Shown: positions 37,609 through 45,808 of the stretch, piece after piece
Position numbering within the stretch: position 1 is the stretch's first letter
How the letters are laid out: the number at the start of each line of letters is the position of its first letter
From: DATKRB01 sp035532415
Lineage (GTDB): Bacteria > Actinomycetota > Acidimicrobiia > Acidimicrobiales > RAAP-2
Reading direction: 5' to 3'
Length of the DNA stretch: 64,000 nucleotides
NCBI GenBank assembly: GCA_035532415.1
Contig: DATKRB010000009.1
Coordinates: 81,571 to 145,570, forward strand
Translations under genes and position numbers: made by a program
Notes under the pieces: generated by a model
Databases searched by the model: none
Seen by the model: the letters and a program-made list of their open reading frames with translations, nothing else
Told to the model about the DNA's origin: nothing

Positions 37609-39323
37609 CCGCCTCCTCCTTCTCGGTCCTGCGGCGGTTGGTCGTGCTCAGCTCGCCGCCATGGCGGCGGCTCGCCCTTTCGGGCCTGCTCGGCATGGCC
37701 GCCTCGGCCGCGACGATCGGGCTGCTGGCCGGCTCGGGTTACGTCGTCGGCCGTGCCGCCCTGCGCCCGGGCCTGGGCGCCATCGCCGGCGCGCTGGCGA
37801 TCGTCGAGGTGATGGCGTTCGTCCGCGCTCCCCTGCGCTACGGCGAGCGGCTGACCGCCCACGACGCCGCCTTCCGGGCGCTGGTGCACTGGCGGGTCTG
37901 GCTCTTCGACCGCCTCGAACCGCTCTCGCCCGCCGGGCTCCGCAGCTGGCGGAGCGGCGACCTGCTCACCCGGGCAATGCAGGACGTCGATGCCTTGCAG
38001 GACCTCTACCTGCGGGGCTTCACCCCCGCCGTGGTGGCGATCACCTCCTCCATCCTCGCCGTGGTGGTCGTCGCCGTCCTGCTGCCGGTCGCGGGGCTCA
38101 TCCTCGGCACCTGTCTGGCCGTCGCCCTCCTGGTTCCTCCGGCCCTCGCCCTCACCAATGGTTCCTCCGAGGAGCTCGAGTCGGCGTTGCGCGGTGAGCT
38201 CGGCGGCGACGTGGTGGACCTTCTTCAGGGCGCGCCCGAGCTCCTGGCCTTCGACCGCGCCGAGGCGGTCCTCGGCCGGATCGACGACTCGGACGATCGA
38301 TTGCAGCAGATGGCGCAACGCCGTGGCCTGAGGGGCGCGTTGGCGTCGGCGATCATCTCGCTGTGTGCCGGTGCGGCCGCGGTGGGAGTCCTGCTGGTGT
38401 CCGTCGACGCGGTCCGCCGGCACCGCCTGGGCGACACCATGCTCGCAGTGCTCCCCCTCGCCGCCATCGCCGCGTTCGAGTCGGTCCCTCCCGTGACGCT
38501 GGCGGCCCACCGGATGGGAGCGTTGGTGGCCGCGGGACGGCGCCTGCTCGCACTCGGCGAGATACCCCCACCCGTGCTCGATCCGGCGCACCCCGAGGAG
38601 GTCCCCCCGGGAGTTCCCCTGATCGCCCTGACCGACGCCCGCCTCCGCTACGGCGACGACCTGCCGTGGGCGCTCGACGGGCTGTCGGTCACGCTCCACC
38701 CCGGGGAGCACATGGCCCTCACCGGGCCGAGCGGAGCCGGAAAGAGCAGCGTCGTCAACGTTCTGCTCAGGTTCTGGGACCTCTCGGGCGGCGAGGCGAC
38801 GCTGGCCGACGTCCCTCTCCGCCACCTGGCCCAGGCCGATGTCCGGCGGACGATCGCCCTCGTCGACCAGGACGCCCGCCTGTTCTCCGGAACGATCCGG
38901 CACAACGTCACCCTGTCGCGCCCCGACGCCGGCGACGACGAGATCGCCCGGGCGCTGCGCCTCGCGCAGCTCGAGAGCTGGGTCGGCTCCCTGCCTCTCG
39001 GCCTCGAGACACCGGTGGGCGAGCAGGGCGGGCAGGTCTCCGGGGGTCAGCGGCAGCGGATCGCCCTCGCCCGGGCGATCCTCGCCGACGCCCCGGTGCT
39101 GGTCCTCGACGAGCCGACGAGCGGGCTCGACGAAGAGACGGCAACCGCCCTCCTCGATGACGTGACCGCGGCCGCCGACGGCCGTAGCGTGCTCCTCATC
39201 ACCCATCACGAACGGGAGGCCGCCGGGTTCGGCACCCGGGTGGCGGTCGAAGGGGGCCGGGCGATCGTGCTCGGGCCGAGCGTCGCTCAGACGCCGAGGC
39301 GGGCCATGTTGTCCGATGGGTAG
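37605..39323 (+). CDS. cydC: Thiol reductant ABC exporter, CydC subunit
   Basis: Second half of the exporter, 572 aa. The membrane domain spans about residues 15-320 (LLAGSGYVVGRAALRPGLG is the typical CydC helix 1-2 loop) and the ATPase has GPSGAGKSS at about 374, signature SGGQRQR at about 478 and Walker B PVLVLDEPTSGLD. The GTG start is set by the 4-base overlap with the cydD stop. The last 37 bases overlap the convergent aldo/keto reductase gene, so the C terminus beyond the ATPase fold is probably of little importance. Confidence 0.9.
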   Translation: MTASSFSVLRRLVVLSSPPWRRLALSGLLGMAASAATIGLLAGSGYVVGRAALRPGLGAIAGALAIVEVMAFVRAPLRYGERLTAHDAAFRALVHWRVWLFDRLEPLSPAGLRSWRSGDLLTRAMQDVDALQDLYLRGFTPAVVAITSSILAVVVVAVLLPVAGLILGTCLAVALLVPPALALTNGSSEELESALRGELGGDVVDLLQGAPELLAFDRAEAVLGRIDDSDDRLQQMAQRRGLRGALASAIISLCAGAAAVGVLLVSVDAVRRHRLGDTMLAVLPLAAIAAFESVPPVTLAAHRMGALVAAGRRLLALGEIPPPVLDPAHPEEVPPGVPLIALTDARLRYGDDLPWALDGLSVTLHPGEHMALTGPSGAGKSSVVNVLLRFWDLSGGEATLADVPLRHLAQADVRRTIALVDQDARLFSGTIRHNVTLSRPDAGDDEIARALRLAQLESWVGSLPLGLETPVGEQGGQVSGGQRQRIALARAILADAPVLVLDEPTSGLDEETATALLDDVTAAADGRSVLLITHHEREAAGFGTRVAVEGGRAIVLGPSVAQTPRRAMLSDG

Positions 39324-40273
39324 CGCTCGCCCGATGCGACGCCCCTGGGCGCCACCTCGGCGATCGACTCGAGATCCTCGGCGCTGAGCTCGACCGTCAG
39401 CGCCGCCACGTTCTCCTCGAGGTAGGTCCGCCGCTTGGTGCCGGGGATGGGGACGATGTCCGGACCCTGGGCCAGCAACCACGCCAGCGCCAGCTGGGCG
39501 GGTGTGGCGCCCCGTTGCTGCGCCAGCTCACGGATCCGTTCCACCACGGCCTGGTTCCTCTGGAAGTTCTCGCCCTGAAAGCGGGGAGCCTTCCTGCGGA
39601 AATCTCCGGGCTCGAACTGCTCGGGGTCCGAGAGCGAGCCCGAGAGCAGTCCGCGCCCGAGCGGGCTGTACCCCACGATCCCGATCCCGAGCTCGCGGAC
39701 CGTGGGCACCGTCTGGTCCTCGAGATCGCGGCTGAAGAGCGACCACTCGTCCTGGATCGCGGTCATCGGGTGGGTCGCGTGCGCCCGGCGGATGGTCGTC
39801 GGGGCCGCCTCCGATATCCCGAGGAACCGGACTTTGCCCAGCACCACCAGCTCCGCCATCGCACCCCACGTCTCCTCCACCGGAATGTTCGGATCGACAC
39901 GATGCTGGTAGTAGAGGTCGACGTGGTCCACCCCGAGCCTCTGGAGCGAGCCGTCGATGCACCGGCGGACGTAGTCGGGGCGACCGTTCACCCCGACCAG
40001 GGTGCCGTCGGGCTCACGCTCGAACCCGAACTTGGTGGCCAGCACCACCTCGTCCCGCCGCCCGGCCAGCGCCTTCCCCACCAGCTGCTCGTTGGTGAAG
40101 GGCCCGTACATGTCGGCGGTGTCGAGGAAGGTGACGCCGAGGTCGAGCGCGGTTCGGATGGTCGCCAGCGCCTCGCTCTCGTCGGCGGTGCCATAGGACT
40201 GGCTCATGCCCATGCAGCCCAGGCCCAGTGCCGACACCACCAGTCCCTGCGTTCCCAACGTCCGCTGTTCCAT
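39287..40273 (-). CDS. Aldo/keto reductase
   Basis: NADPH-dependent carbonyl reductase of 328 aa, TIM-barrel fold. The catalytic tetrad is visible: Asp51 and Tyr56 in FLDTADMYGP, Lys81 in LATKFGFE and His124 in YYQHRVD. The C-terminal cofactor segment IPGTKRRTYLEENV is also present. It belongs to the YajO/Tas-like group acting on aldehydes and quinones. It is the last gene of a minus-strand run NUDIX, zinc-ribbon, histidine phosphatase, reductase with gaps of 30 bp or less. Confidence 0.92.
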   Translation of the reverse strand: MEQRTLGTQGLVVSALGLGCMGMSQSYGTADESEALATIRTALDLGVTFLDTADMYGPFTNEQLVGKALAGRRDEVVLATKFGFEREPDGTLVGVNGRPDYVRRCIDGSLQRLGVDHVDLYYQHRVDPNIPVEETWGAMAELVVLGKVRFLGISEAAPTTIRRAHATHPMTAIQDEWSLFSRDLEDQTVPTVRELGIGIVGYSPLGRGLLSGSLSDPEQFEPGDFRRKAPRFQGENFQRNQAVVERIRELAQQRGATPAQLALAWLLAQGPDIVPIPGTKRRTYLEENVAALTVELSAEDLESIAEVAPRGVASGERYPSDNMARLGV

Positions 40274-40303
40274 CCGACGGCTCCTCCGCTCTTCGGCTGA
40301 TCC

Positions 40304-40897
40304 TCAACCTATAGGGGGCACCTGGTTGTAGGTGACGAGCACCGGACCGGAGTCCCCCCACCGGATACGGGTCACCGATCCGGTGGACAGGTGCAGGCGC
40401 GACGCGACCGGTCCGTCCATCCCGAGCGCCCACGCCACTGCCGCCTTTATCGGCGAGACGTGGCTCACCACCACCACGTCCCCGCCCTCGGAACGGGCAC
40501 CCTTGCCCGGCCGGGCGAAGAGCTCGGCGCACGCCTCGCCCACCCGCTCCGACACCTCGGCCAGGCTCTCACCCCCTTCCGGCCGGAACCCGGTGTCGGT
40601 CCGCCACCGATGCCAGACGTCGGCGGGGACCTCCCCGACCGGCCGGCCCTCGAGCACGCCGTAGTCGACCTCCACCCAACGGTCGTCGACCGCGACGGGG
40701 CGCCCGAGGTCGAGCTCGGCAGCGGTGTCGAGGGCCCGGTGGAGCGGGCTCGAGATCGCGAGCCCGATGGTGTCGAGCAGGGCGCCCGCCGCTCGCGCCT
40801 GGAGCCGGCCGAGGGAGGTCAGTTGGACGTCGGAGCGGCCCAGGAGCAGACCGGCGGCATTGGCGGTGGACTCGCCGTGGCGGATCAGGACCAGCAC
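40304..40897 (-). CDS. Histidine phosphatase family protein
   Basis: Phosphoglycerate-mutase-like phosphatase of 197 aa. The phospho-acceptor motif is RHGES at residues 6-10, with second-site residues in ISSPLHRALDTA, Glu in VDYGVLEGRP, and the second His in VVVVSHVSPIKAAVA. In actinobacteria such proteins often follow a C4 zinc-ribbon protein gene and act on sugar phosphates or cobalamin-type intermediates; the exact substrate is unknown. The zinc-ribbon gene is 24 bp upstream. Confidence 0.88.
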   Translation of the reverse strand: MLVLIRHGESTANAAGLLLGRSDVQLTSLGRLQARAAGALLDTIGLAISSPLHRALDTAAELDLGRPVAVDDRWVEVDYGVLEGRPVGEVPADVWHRWRTDTGFRPEGGESLAEVSERVGEACAELFARPGKGARSEGGDVVVVSHVSPIKAAVAWALGMDGPVASRLHLSTGSVTRIRWGDSGPVLVTYNQVPPIG

Positions 40898-40921
40898 GTC
40901 AGGACGGGGCCTCGCGACCCC

Positions 40922-41695
40922 TCAGCCCGCTGCTCTCGGAGCGCCCGACCGGATCAGGATCCTGCCGCATTGCTCGCAGGTCACCAGGGCGTCGTCGGGC
41001 AGCCGCCTGATCCGGTCGACCTCCGCGGCCGGCAACTCGAGGTGGCAGCCCTCGCACCGGTTCCCCACCAGCGGCGCGGCGCCGGTGCCACCCAGTCGGG
41101 CCCGCAAGGTCTCGTACCGCTCGGACAGATCCTCCGGCAGGTTCGCCGCGAGCGCGTCCCGATCGGCCTTCACCGTCACCATCTCGGTGTCGATGACCGC
41201 CTCGGCCGCCGCAACCGACGCCCGCAACCGGCTTGCCGCCTCGAGGAGGCGATCCTGCTCGGCCTCCATTCCCGCCAGTTCGGCGTCGAGCGGCTCCTGC
41301 TCGACCATCGCCTCGATCTCGGCGTCCTCCATCTCCGATCGCCGCTGACGGAGGTGGCGCACCTCCTCGTCCATCGCCTGAAGATCACGAGCAGGGGCAA
41401 CCCGCGACGCGTACATCCGCGCCTCGATCCCGGCGAGCCGGGCCCCGAGGACGTCGTCCTGGGACTGGAGATCGTTCAGCCGGTCCACCAGCGCGTCCCT
41501 CAGGGCTCGGGGTCCCTCGGCGCGGGCGGCCAGCTCGGCCTGCTCCCGCTGCACGGCACCGAGCTGGATCCGGACCGGCAACGACGCCTTCCGGTGTTGG
41601 AGCTGCGAGAGGGTCGTGTCGAGCTCTTGCACCCGCAGGAGGGTCTCGAACGCCCGGGCGGAAGCACCAGGCCCAACGGGGGAGTCAGCGGGCAC
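40922..41695 (-). CDS. Coiled-coil C4 zinc-ribbon domain protein
   Basis: Protein of 257 aa with a long alpha-helical hairpin (about residues 15-190, e.g. DLQAMDEEVRHLRQRRSEME) and a C-terminal four-Cys zinc ribbon: CEGC, then CEQC 33 residues later. This is the widespread C4-type zinc-ribbon family proposed to bind nucleic acid or act in translation; some members are linked to ribosomes. I chose the GTG at 41695, which overlaps the NUDIX stop by 11 bases; no ATG is available at a sensible place. Confidence 0.8.
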   Translation of the reverse strand: MPADSPVGPGASARAFETLLRVQELDTTLSQLQHRKASLPVRIQLGAVQREQAELAARAEGPRALRDALVDRLNDLQSQDDVLGARLAGIEARMYASRVAPARDLQAMDEEVRHLRQRRSEMEDAEIEAMVEQEPLDAELAGMEAEQDRLLEAASRLRASVAAAEAVIDTEMVTVKADRDALAANLPEDLSERYETLRARLGGTGAAPLVGNRCEGCHLELPAAEVDRIRRLPDDALVTCEQCGRILIRSGAPRAAG

Positions 41696-42311
41696 GGTCG
41701 GGACCGTCGGGCCCGCTGCGGACGGGGGCAGTCGCCAGCCACGCCGGGCCGTGCTGCGCCCAGAGCGCCCGGGAGAGGGCGATGGCCCCGACCAGTGCCT
41801 CGTCGGCCATCGATGCCGCCTCGTCCCACGTGCACCACCGCACGTCCTGGCTCTCGCCGGGGGGCGGTGCCGGCTCCGCGTCCTCGGCGAGCAACAGGTA
41901 CCGGAGATCGAGGTGGGTGTGGCCCTGTGCGGCCGGATGCACGTCGAGATGCACCAGGATCGGGCCTCCGGGCGGGTGGGCGACGGCCAGCCCGGTCTCC
42001 TCCTCGGACTCGCGCTCCGCCGCCTGCCATGGCTCCTCACCCCCGTCGACGTGGCCTCCGGGCTGCATCCACCTCCCGAGCCGCCGGTGCAGATGCATCA
42101 CCATCCCCCTCGCGCCGACCACCACGGCGGACCCGGTGACGTGGACCGGGTCCGCGCTCTCGTCGCACGGTCGGGGCAGTCGGTCGAGCTCGCGGAGGAT
42201 CCTGGCCTTTGCGACGATCTCACGGGTGCCTTCGGGCGCGTGCTCCTCCACCACCCGGCGCAGGGCATCCCCCGGTGCCGGGTCCCGGCCCGCGTCATGG
42301 GGAGCACGCAT
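41685..42311 (-). CDS. NUDIX hydrolase
   Basis: Protein of 208 aa with a complete Nudix box GGHVDGGEEPWQAAERESEE followed by ETGL (residues 86-108), which binds the metal for hydrolysis of a nucleoside-diphosphate-linked compound. A 55-residue helical N-terminal extension (VVEEHAPEGTREIVAKARIL) precedes the domain. Substrate cannot be told; candidates are ADP-ribose-type or oxidised nucleotides. It heads the four-gene minus-strand run and is divergent from the endonuclease/phosphatase gene 100 bp away. Confidence 0.87.
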   Translation of the reverse strand: MRAPHDAGRDPAPGDALRRVVEEHAPEGTREIVAKARILRELDRLPRPCDESADPVHVTGSAVVVGARGMVMHLHRRLGRWMQPGGHVDGGEEPWQAAERESEEETGLAVAHPPGGPILVHLDVHPAAQGHTHLDLRYLLLAEDAEPAPPPGESQDVRWCTWDEAASMADEALVGAIALSRALWAQHGPAWLATAPVRSGPDGPDRAR

Positions 42312-42411
42312 GCCCGAATCCCTAGCACACGTCAGGTGGCGAGTGGGCACGGATCGGTCGGGTGTCCGCCGGGCAGGAGCCCTGGGTCCGGCCGCTAGCG
42401 TCAGGGCACCC

Positions 42412-43233
42412 ATGAGCCCCCGCCCCGACCTCGTCGTCGCCAGCTTCAATGTCCATGCCGGCGTCGACGGGTGGGGTCGGCCCTGGGACGTCGTCGAGGG
42501 CGTCCGGTCGCTCGAGGCCGACGTGGTGGTGCTGCAAGAGGTGTGGAGCCCCGCGGACGGACCGAGCACCGCGCAGACCATCGGTTCTTCCCTCGGGTAC
42601 CGGGTGTTCGAGCGCTCCCTCGCCCGCGGGCGCCGGGCCACACCGCACCCGGGGGCCGACCATCGTTGGATGCGCTCCCTCGACTGGCGCGGCGAGGGCC
42701 ACGCCCTGTACCTCAACAGCGAACGCCCGTTGCCCGGGCGGGTTCTCCGGTCGGCCCGGTTCGGTGAGGCAGAGCCGGGGAGCTGGGGGATCGCCGTACT
42801 CAGCAGGCTTCCCGTGGTCTCGGACCGGGTCATCGACCTCGGGAGGCTGCCTCGGGACCGGGTGACCCGGGCCGCGCTCGTTCTGCAGGTGGACGTCGGC
42901 GGGCGCCCGCTCACGGTGATCGGCACGCACATGAGCCACCTCACCTACGGATCGCCCGCCCACTTCCTCCGATTGCAGCGGGTGCTGCGCGACCTGACGG
43001 ACGGGCAGCCGTCCGTGCTGGCGGGCGACATGAACCTCTGGGGCCCACCGACGTCGCTCTTCTTCGGAGAGTGGCGCAGGGCCGTCTCGGGAAGGACGTG
43101 GCCGTCCTGGCGACCGCACAGCCAGATCGACCACATCCTCGTCCGTGGCCCCGTGACGCCGGCCGGCGGGACCGTCATGCCCGCCTGCGGGTCGGACCAC
43201 CTGGCTGTCCGGGCACACCTCACGCTCACGTGA
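42412..43233 (+). CDS. Endonuclease/exonuclease/phosphatase family protein
   Basis: Protein of 273 aa with the DNase I-like fold. The metal and catalytic residues appear in order: VVASFNVHAG (Asn), VVVLQEVW (Glu), VIGTHMSHL (His), VLAGDMNLWG (Asp, Asn), SQIDHILV (Asp) and GSDHLAVRAHL (final Asp-His). No signal peptide is seen. The family includes DNA repair nucleases and inositol or sphingolipid phosphatases; the sequence does not tell which. The ATG at 42412 is directly before the first strand. Its end overlaps the convergent MFS gene by 8 bases. Confidence 0.85.
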   Translation: MSPRPDLVVASFNVHAGVDGWGRPWDVVEGVRSLEADVVVLQEVWSPADGPSTAQTIGSSLGYRVFERSLARGRRATPHPGADHRWMRSLDWRGEGHALYLNSERPLPGRVLRSARFGEAEPGSWGIAVLSRLPVVSDRVIDLGRLPRDRVTRAALVLQVDVGGRPLTVIGTHMSHLTYGSPAHFLRLQRVLRDLTDGQPSVLAGDMNLWGPPTSLFFGEWRRAVSGRTWPSWRPHSQIDHILVRGPVTPAGGTVMPACGSDHLAVRAHLTLT

Positions 43234-44587
43234 CCGGGGCCGGCCAGAGCTCCTCGAGCTCTCGCCCGCGGGTCTCGGGGAGGAACCAGAGCAGAGCGGC
43301 GGCCGGCGCTGCGGGGAGGAACGTGACCTCGGCAGCGACAAGGGCGTGGTTGCCGGTCCCGCCGACGTCGGCCACCGCGCCGAAGACCAACAAGCCGGCT
43401 ACGGCCCCCAAGACTCCCGTCGCCAGGTACCACCCCGCAGCGGACGCCCGGACCGGCGTGGGGAACAGCTCGTTGGCCAGGGCGCCGGCCGCAGGCGCCA
43501 GCATGGAGCTGGCCATCACCCCCGCCACGTAGCCGAGCAACAACGCCGGCGTCGATCCGCTGTAGGTCACCACCCCGAGCAGGGCGATGACGACCATGGC
43601 GAGGGCGATCGTCGGCCGCCGACCGATCCGATCAGACGCCCACCGACCGATCAGCAGCCCCGCGAGACCGGTCACCCCGGCGCTCACGACCATTCCGGAG
43701 ACCAGGACCCCTGACGCGTGCCGGACGTTCTGGGCGTAAATGAACACGAGGCTGGTGGCCGGGCCGGTGATCATCGAGACGGCGAACGAGAGCGCGGCGA
43801 CCAACACCAGCCGGCGCCGGTGCTCACGGCCCACCGCCCCGATCGCTGGGCGGTGGTGCCGGGCTCGACCGAGCAGGACGAACCGGTCGGGTTCGACGAT
43901 CGACGATCGCAGCACGGGCAGCAGCGTCAGTGGCACGAGCGCCAGCAGGAAGACGCCCCGGAACCCGAGCGTCTTGCCGGCCAGGTTGTAGATGACGGCG
44001 ATCAGCCCTGCGCCGACCCCGTAGCCCGCCGCGCTCAGTGCGAGGGCCTTCGTGCGGTCCGATGTGCGAGTGAGCTCGGCAGCGCTCACGTGCGTGATGG
44101 ACAGGGTGGCGGTGAGAAGGGGGCGGCCCAGGGCGAAGATGGCGACGAACCACCAGTAGCTGGGGCTGCCGGCGGCGAGGACCGTCGCCACCAGGCCGGC
44201 CGCACAGGTGGCCAGCATGGTCGGCCGCCGCCCCAGCCGGTCGGCGAGGCTGGTCAGGGGCATTCCGCCGAGTGATGCCAACCTCAGGATGGCCAGCCCG
44301 ATCCCGAGCATGGTTCCGGACAGGCCGGCCTGGTCCGCGAACGAGGTCCCGTGGGAAAGGTGCCCGAAGCTCTTCGCGACGTCCCCCAGGGCGGCCACCG
44401 CGCCGAACTGGCCGAACCCCGTGATCATCGAGACCAGGGCGATACTGGCCACCGGCCGGCCATACCATGGGTACAGCCGCAACGAACCTCCGGCGGGATC
44501 GGAGTGCTCCGGCGCCGACCGGGCGTCTTCCGGCTCCGACCGTCTGCGACCGGTCAAGGGCCGACGCCCGCGCCGGCAACGCGCCAC
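43226..44587 (-). CDS. MFS transporter (sugar-porter-like, 12 helices)
   Basis: Carrier of 453 aa. Motif A reads SLADRLGRRPTMLATCAAGL after helix 2 and again as RWASDRIGRRPTIALAMVV between the halves, the repeated DRxGRR pattern of the metabolite:H+ symporter group. The C-terminal PETRGRELEEL is the sugar-porter-family ending. A 40-residue polar N terminus precedes helix 1. The substrate is unknown, likely a sugar or organic acid. The methyltransferase gene is about 105 bp upstream in the same direction. Confidence 0.85.
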   Translation of the reverse strand: MARCRRGRRPLTGRRRSEPEDARSAPEHSDPAGGSLRLYPWYGRPVASIALVSMITGFGQFGAVAALGDVAKSFGHLSHGTSFADQAGLSGTMLGIGLAILRLASLGGMPLTSLADRLGRRPTMLATCAAGLVATVLAAGSPSYWWFVAIFALGRPLLTATLSITHVSAAELTRTSDRTKALALSAAGYGVGAGLIAVIYNLAGKTLGFRGVFLLALVPLTLLPVLRSSIVEPDRFVLLGRARHHRPAIGAVGREHRRRLVLVAALSFAVSMITGPATSLVFIYAQNVRHASGVLVSGMVVSAGVTGLAGLLIGRWASDRIGRRPTIALAMVVIALLGVVTYSGSTPALLLGYVAGVMASSMLAPAAGALANELFPTPVRASAAGWYLATGVLGAVAGLLVFGAVADVGGTGNHALVAAEVTFLPAAPAAALLWFLPETRGRELEELWPAPVT

Positions 44588-44692
44588 GACCCGATCATCC
44601 CTGAACAGTAGGTCCGGGAGCCCCCGCCGCGATCCAGCTGGTGCCGCCCGACGACCCCGGAGGCGGAACCCCCGGATCCACCGGCTCTCGGG

Positions 44693-45469
44693 CTACCCGA
44701 CGCGGCCCGGTCGCCGTGCGGCCACCAACCACGTCCGGTAGGTCATCTCGAACTCACCACCTGCCTCCCGTATCGTCCGGCCCACCTCGTCCAAGACGAC
44801 AGCCAGGCGATCGGGGGGCAGCGTGCGGTGGTCGCTGTGGGTCGGTAGCTGATCGAGCCACTGCTCGGTCGTATACGAACGGCGCCACAGGAACGTTCGG
44901 GTCTCGGGCTCGTCAAACTGCCCCGTGTCCCTCAGCGCCCGAGCGGTCGACTCGAACCGCCCGTCGTCGATGTTGCCGAGCACGATCGAGTACGAGTCGA
45001 GACCCGGAGCCACTCGCCGGTAGGCGCTCTGCAATTCCTCCTTCAACGGCGAGGGCAACAGGCCCTGGTTCCAGAACAGGGCGACGCGACCGCCCGCAAC
45101 GAGCACCGAGGCGGCCTTGGACGCGCCTACGTCGGGTCGGACCCAGTGCCACGCCTGCCCCGAGACGACGAGGTCGAAGTCCCTCCCTCCGGGGGTCCAT
45201 TCCTCGAAGTTCCCCTGCTCCACCACCACTCCCGAACGGCGGGCCAGCTCCGCCATCCGGTCGTCGGGCTCGACCGCCAGAACCTCGCATCCGCGCGCCA
45301 GGAGGAGCCGGCTCACGATCCCGGTCCCGGCCCCGACATCGAGCACCCGGTTGGCGCCGTCCACCACGAGGTGGTCGATCAGATCGGACGGGTAGCTCGG
45401 CCGGGACCGGTCGTACTGCGCGGCATCGTCGCCGAACGAGCCGGCCCGAACCCGATCGTCGTGAAGCAC
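44693..45469 (-). CDS. SAM-dependent methyltransferase
   Basis: Class I methyltransferase of 258 aa. The SAM loop is NRVLDVGAGTGIVSRLLLAR, the acidic ribose-binding residue follows in VLAVEPDDRMAEL, and motif III-like FDLVVSGQAWHWVRPD is of the type found in UbiE/trans-aconitate methyltransferase relatives. The upstream YDRSRPSYPSDLI segment is also typical. GTG at 45469 was chosen because it precedes this segment by about 16 residues; the frame stays open far upstream. Substrate unknown. It is divergent from the glycosyltransferase-EAL gene. Confidence 0.8.
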   Translation of the reverse strand: MLHDDRVRAGSFGDDAAQYDRSRPSYPSDLIDHLVVDGANRVLDVGAGTGIVSRLLLARGCEVLAVEPDDRMAELARRSGVVVEQGNFEEWTPGGRDFDLVVSGQAWHWVRPDVGASKAASVLVAGGRVALFWNQGLLPSPLKEELQSAYRRVAPGLDSYSIVLGNIDDGRFESTARALRDTGQFDEPETRTFLWRRSYTTEQWLDQLPTHSDHRTLPPDRLAVVLDEVGRTIREAGGEFEMTYRTWLVAARRPGRVG

Positions 45470-45808
45470 CCGATCATGATGGCAGGGTCCGGCGGGAACC
45501 CGCCGGCGGCGGAGCAGGGAGCTCCTGAGCGCGCTCGCCCGAGTCTGCGAGCACAGCCTCCCTCGCCGCAACCGTCCCGCAACAATTCGGCGACCTCCAT
45601 CAACTCTGATGTCCGGATGGCGGGATCCGGGCACCGATCGAGAACACCCACGCCTTCGGACGCGCCACCGGCACGACACCGGAAGAGCCTGAGGCATCGA
45701 GCCGGGCACGACAAGGCGGGGTCGAGGAGCAGGAGGCGCCGTGCCGGCTCCTACGGAGGGGGACAGCAGCCAAGACGCGAATGGGGAGGCGACCGGAGGC
45801 AGCAGCCC
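45470..45808. other. Intergenic region upstream of the GT2-EAL operon
   Basis: A 339-bp gap between divergent genes with no credible coding region. The last 100 bases are purine-rich (GGAGGGGGACAG, GGGGAGGC, GGAGGC) and contain AGGAGC...GGCTCCT that could pair. I looked for c-di-GMP (GEMM) and ydaO-type riboswitch cores and found no match. Promoters for both flanking genes must lie here. Confidence 0.4.

Noticed and set aside
36936..39482. 848-codon minus-strand frame over cydDC
   Set aside because: Antisense shadow of two ABC exporter genes with Gly/Arg/Asp-rich composition.
45709..45808. c-di-GMP riboswitch upstream of the EAL-fused synthase
   Set aside because: The conserved GEMM core and its tetraloop/receptor parts were looked for and not found.
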